A DNA stretch of 7,116 nucleotides from Chloroflexota bacterium (GTDB lineage Bacteria > Chloroflexota > Dehalococcoidia > GIF9 > AB-539-J10). Position 1 is the first letter of the stretch. The number at the start of each line of letters is the position of its first letter. The notes beneath the pieces are model-generated. The model saw nothing but the letters and a program-made list of their open reading frames with translations. It made no database searches and was not told the origin of the DNA. The position numbers and the translations under genes were made by a program. Positions 5,756-7,116 of this stretch are shown piece after piece. The DNA lies in assembly GCA_015222295.1 (NCBI GenBank), contig JADFUZ010000061.1, forward strand, positions 1-7,116. The letters are read 5' to 3'.

Positions 5756-6511
5756 TTATCGGTACCCCGCCTTGGCCAGGATTCTCTGCACGGACACGCA
5801 AGCAGGTGAGTCCTCCGGCAACTGCAGCAGAGACCTCCCCTCCAGATTGTACCTCTCCACATTGGTATCATAGTCCACTTTGCCCAGGTAGACTTCGCCG
5901 CTGTGGCGCAAGCGCTCTTCTGTCACGTCATCGAATTCATAGTCCGCCACCAGGTAGAAGTGGCTGCATCTCATTCCCACCTGCTTGATGATGTCCCTGA
6001 TCCTTGCTACGTGTTTCAAGGATTTCTGAGAAGGGTCGCAGAGGACAAACAGGTCATCTATGTCTGATACTATGTTCCGATTCAAATGCTCAACTCCGGC
6101 TGGTGAATCTACCATCACGTTGGTATAGCTCCTGGACAGCTTGGAAATGGTTTTCCTCAGCAAATCATCTGGAGCGCAGTAGCACCCCTCGGTGAGCTTC
6201 GTTCCCAAAGTGATGAGGTCAAACTTGCGCCCCTCGTAGAGGGAGTCGCTCCATAGCAGGGATTCCATTAGATCATGTGTCGTAGTCGCAGGGCTTACGT
6301 TGCTCTTCCGCTTGGCAATGACGTCGTAGAGCACTTCGCAGACTGTCCGTTTCCCTTCCCTGTGGAAATCCGCTCCGAGCATATCAGCCAGACTGAGATC
6401 GGGGTCAAGATCGATGAGGAGTATTGGAGGTCTCAGGTACCTGGCACTCAGAGCGACAAAGGTTGATTTACCCGTTCCTCCTCTCCCGGTAGAGACAATC
6501 TTCCTCGGCAT
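5756..6511 (-). CDS. cooC: CooC-like ATPase for CO dehydrogenase/acetyl-CoA synthase nickel insertion (first of two)
   Basis: The 251-residue protein starts MPRKIVSTGRGGTGKST, a normal start for the family. Visible motifs are deviant Walker A G9-T17 with Arg10 in place of the signature lysine and Lys15 retained, DLDPDLSLADMLG (34-46), CYC (C110, C112), VDSPAG (D135) and the shared NLEGRSLL near the C-terminus. These assign it to the CooC/AcsF group of nickel-insertion ATPases, which act as ATP-dependent dimers in the cytoplasm. The near-colinear paralog follows after one nucleotide, so the pair arose by tandem duplication and may form homo- or heterodimers for different targets. The ATG at 6511 has only a distant AAGGG (13 nt), so its translation signal is weak. 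The gene follows the NuoF-like fragment after 58 nt. The client CO dehydrogenase genes are not in the window. Confidence 0.88.
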   Translation of the reverse strand: MPRKIVSTGRGGTGKSTFVALSARYLRPPILLIDLDPDLSLADMLGADFHREGKRTVCEVLYDVIAKRKSNVSPATTTHDLMESLLWSDSLYEGRKFDLITLGTKLTEGCYCAPDDLLRKTISKLSRSYTNVMVDSPAGVEHLNRNIVSDIDDLFVLCDPSQKSLKHVARIRDIIKQVGMRCSHFYLVADYEFDDVTEERLRHSGEVYLGKVDYDTNVERYNLEGRSLLQLPEDSPACVSVQRILAKAGYR

Positions 6512-6569
6512 ACTTATCGCACATCCCTTCTATGATCGTTCTCAGGAGAGGACAAGTTACATGTGAAAG

Positions 6570-7116
6570 CTACCCTGCCGCTTTTGCTATGCCCCTTTCC
6601 TTGGCCATCGCGTCTTCTGGAGGGAGTTGAGTGATGGGCGAGAGCTTCACTACTGCATCGTACTCAGGGGGGCAGAGATCCAGACAAGTACCGCAGTTGA
6701 CGCACTTCTCCTGGTCAATGTGCTTTATTTCCCCGGCACCTCCCTTGATGGCCTCAGTGGGGCAGGTCAGTACGCAATGCTCACATGACCTGTCACACTT
6801 GTCAGGCAGGATGTAGTATGCAGTGAGATTGGTGCACACTTTCGCTGGGCACCTTTTCTCCAGGACATGTGCTTCGTATTCGTCTCGGAAGTAGCGGATG
6901 GTGGTGAGGACCGGGTTGGGTGCAGTGCGCCCCAGGCCGCAAAGCGCTCCTCCTTTGACGTCTCTTGCCAACTCAAGGAGAGATTCAATATCTTCGAGGC
7001 TACCGTTGCCGGCGCAAATGTCTTCGAGTATCTTGAGCATCTGTATAGTCCCCAATCGGCATGGGGTACACTTGCCGCATGATTCCTTTGTGCTGAAGTC
7101 AAGGAAGAACCTGGCA
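6570..7116 (-). CDS. nuoF: Second NuoF/HydB-type subunit, C-terminal fragment (runs off right edge)
   Basis: The last 181 residues are present and the frame is open to the window edge. Visible are the [4Fe-4S] site ESCGKCTPC (fragment residues C13, C16, C19, with C59), TAPNPVLTTIRYF, the family pair KRCPAKVC, then two ferredoxin clusters. The first is spaced C107-x3-C111-x2-C114-x3-C118, one residue longer than usual. The second is regular (C138, C141, C144, C148). It aligns along its length with the C-terminus of the other NuoF-like protein of this window, so it is a diverged paralog, with a slightly longer tail. The family oxidises or reduces NAD(P)H through FMN in hydrogenase, formate dehydrogenase or Hdr-linked complexes. 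Its partners lie upstream and outside the window. It is followed by cooC, which places it in the acetyl-CoA pathway locus. Confidence 0.9.
   Translation of the reverse strand, partial: ARFFLDFSTKESCGKCTPCRLGTIQMLKILEDICAGNGSLEDIESLLELARDVKGGALCGLGRTAPNPVLTTIRYFRDEYEAHVLEKRCPAKVCTNLTAYYILPDKCDRSCEHCVLTCPTEAIKGGAGEIKHIDQEKCVNCGTCLDLCPPEYDAVVKLSPITQLPPEDAMAKERGIAKAAG

Noticed and set aside
5755..5871. N-terminal 39-residue extension of the downstream cooC
   Set aside because: It overlaps the upstream cooC in another frame, is rich in Arg, Cys and Trp unlike the family, and the GTG at 5754 gives a normal CooC N-terminus.
1..7116. tRNA, rRNA, CRISPR, insertion sequence or phage features
   Set aside because: No repeat arrays, transposase-like frames or RNA gene signatures were seen; coding density by metabolic genes leaves little room for them.

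Overview
All seven genes in this window lie on the minus strand and read from right to left. They look like part of an acetyl-CoA (Wood-Ljungdahl) pathway locus of an anaerobic bacterium. The evidence is two CooC-type ATPases for nickel insertion into CO dehydrogenase/acetyl-CoA synthase, a methylenetetrahydrofolate reductase (MetF), a DUF3786-family protein, and a NAD(P)H-linked formate dehydrogenase module (NuoE-like, NuoF-like and a formate dehydrogenase alpha subunit). GC content is moderate and intergenic gaps are short. The taxon cannot be fixed from this sequence. A Wood-Ljungdahl Chloroflexota (Dehalococcoidia-like) or a deltaproteobacterial-type anaerobe would fit, but that is inference.

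Layout in transcription order, high to low coordinate: (1) 7116-6570, the C-terminal part of a NuoF/HydB-type NADH-binding flavo-iron-sulfur subunit, cut by the window edge. (2) 6511-5756 and 5754-4981, two tandem paralogous CooC-like ATPases one nucleotide apart. (3) 4980-4792, a structured intergenic region with hairpins just after cooC, a sigma70-like promoter, and three copies of a hexamer at exact 13-nt spacing around the -35 box. (4) 4791/4764-3862, metF, followed with no gap by a DUF3786 gene (3861-3202). (5) An 82-nt gap, then NuoE-like (3119-2670), NuoF-like (2656-746) and the N-terminal 238 residues of a formate dehydrogenase alpha subunit (715-1), which runs off the left edge.

Working together: formate dehydrogenase reduces CO2 to formate in the first step of the methyl branch. 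The NuoE/NuoF pair passes electrons between NAD(P)H, possibly ferredoxin, and the molybdenum or tungsten site. MetF makes methyl-tetrahydrofolate at the end of the methyl branch. The CooC proteins mature the nickel enzyme that joins the methyl group with CO. DUF3786 has no established function, but its gene is fused start-to-stop with metF. The second NuoF copy probably belongs to another redox complex upstream of the window.

The points most worth checking are an apparent ATA start codon for metF behind a perfect Shine-Dalgarno sequence, the 13-nt-periodic operator-like array in front of metF, the replacement of the signature Walker-A lysine by arginine in both CooC paralogs, and the DUF3786-MetF coupling.
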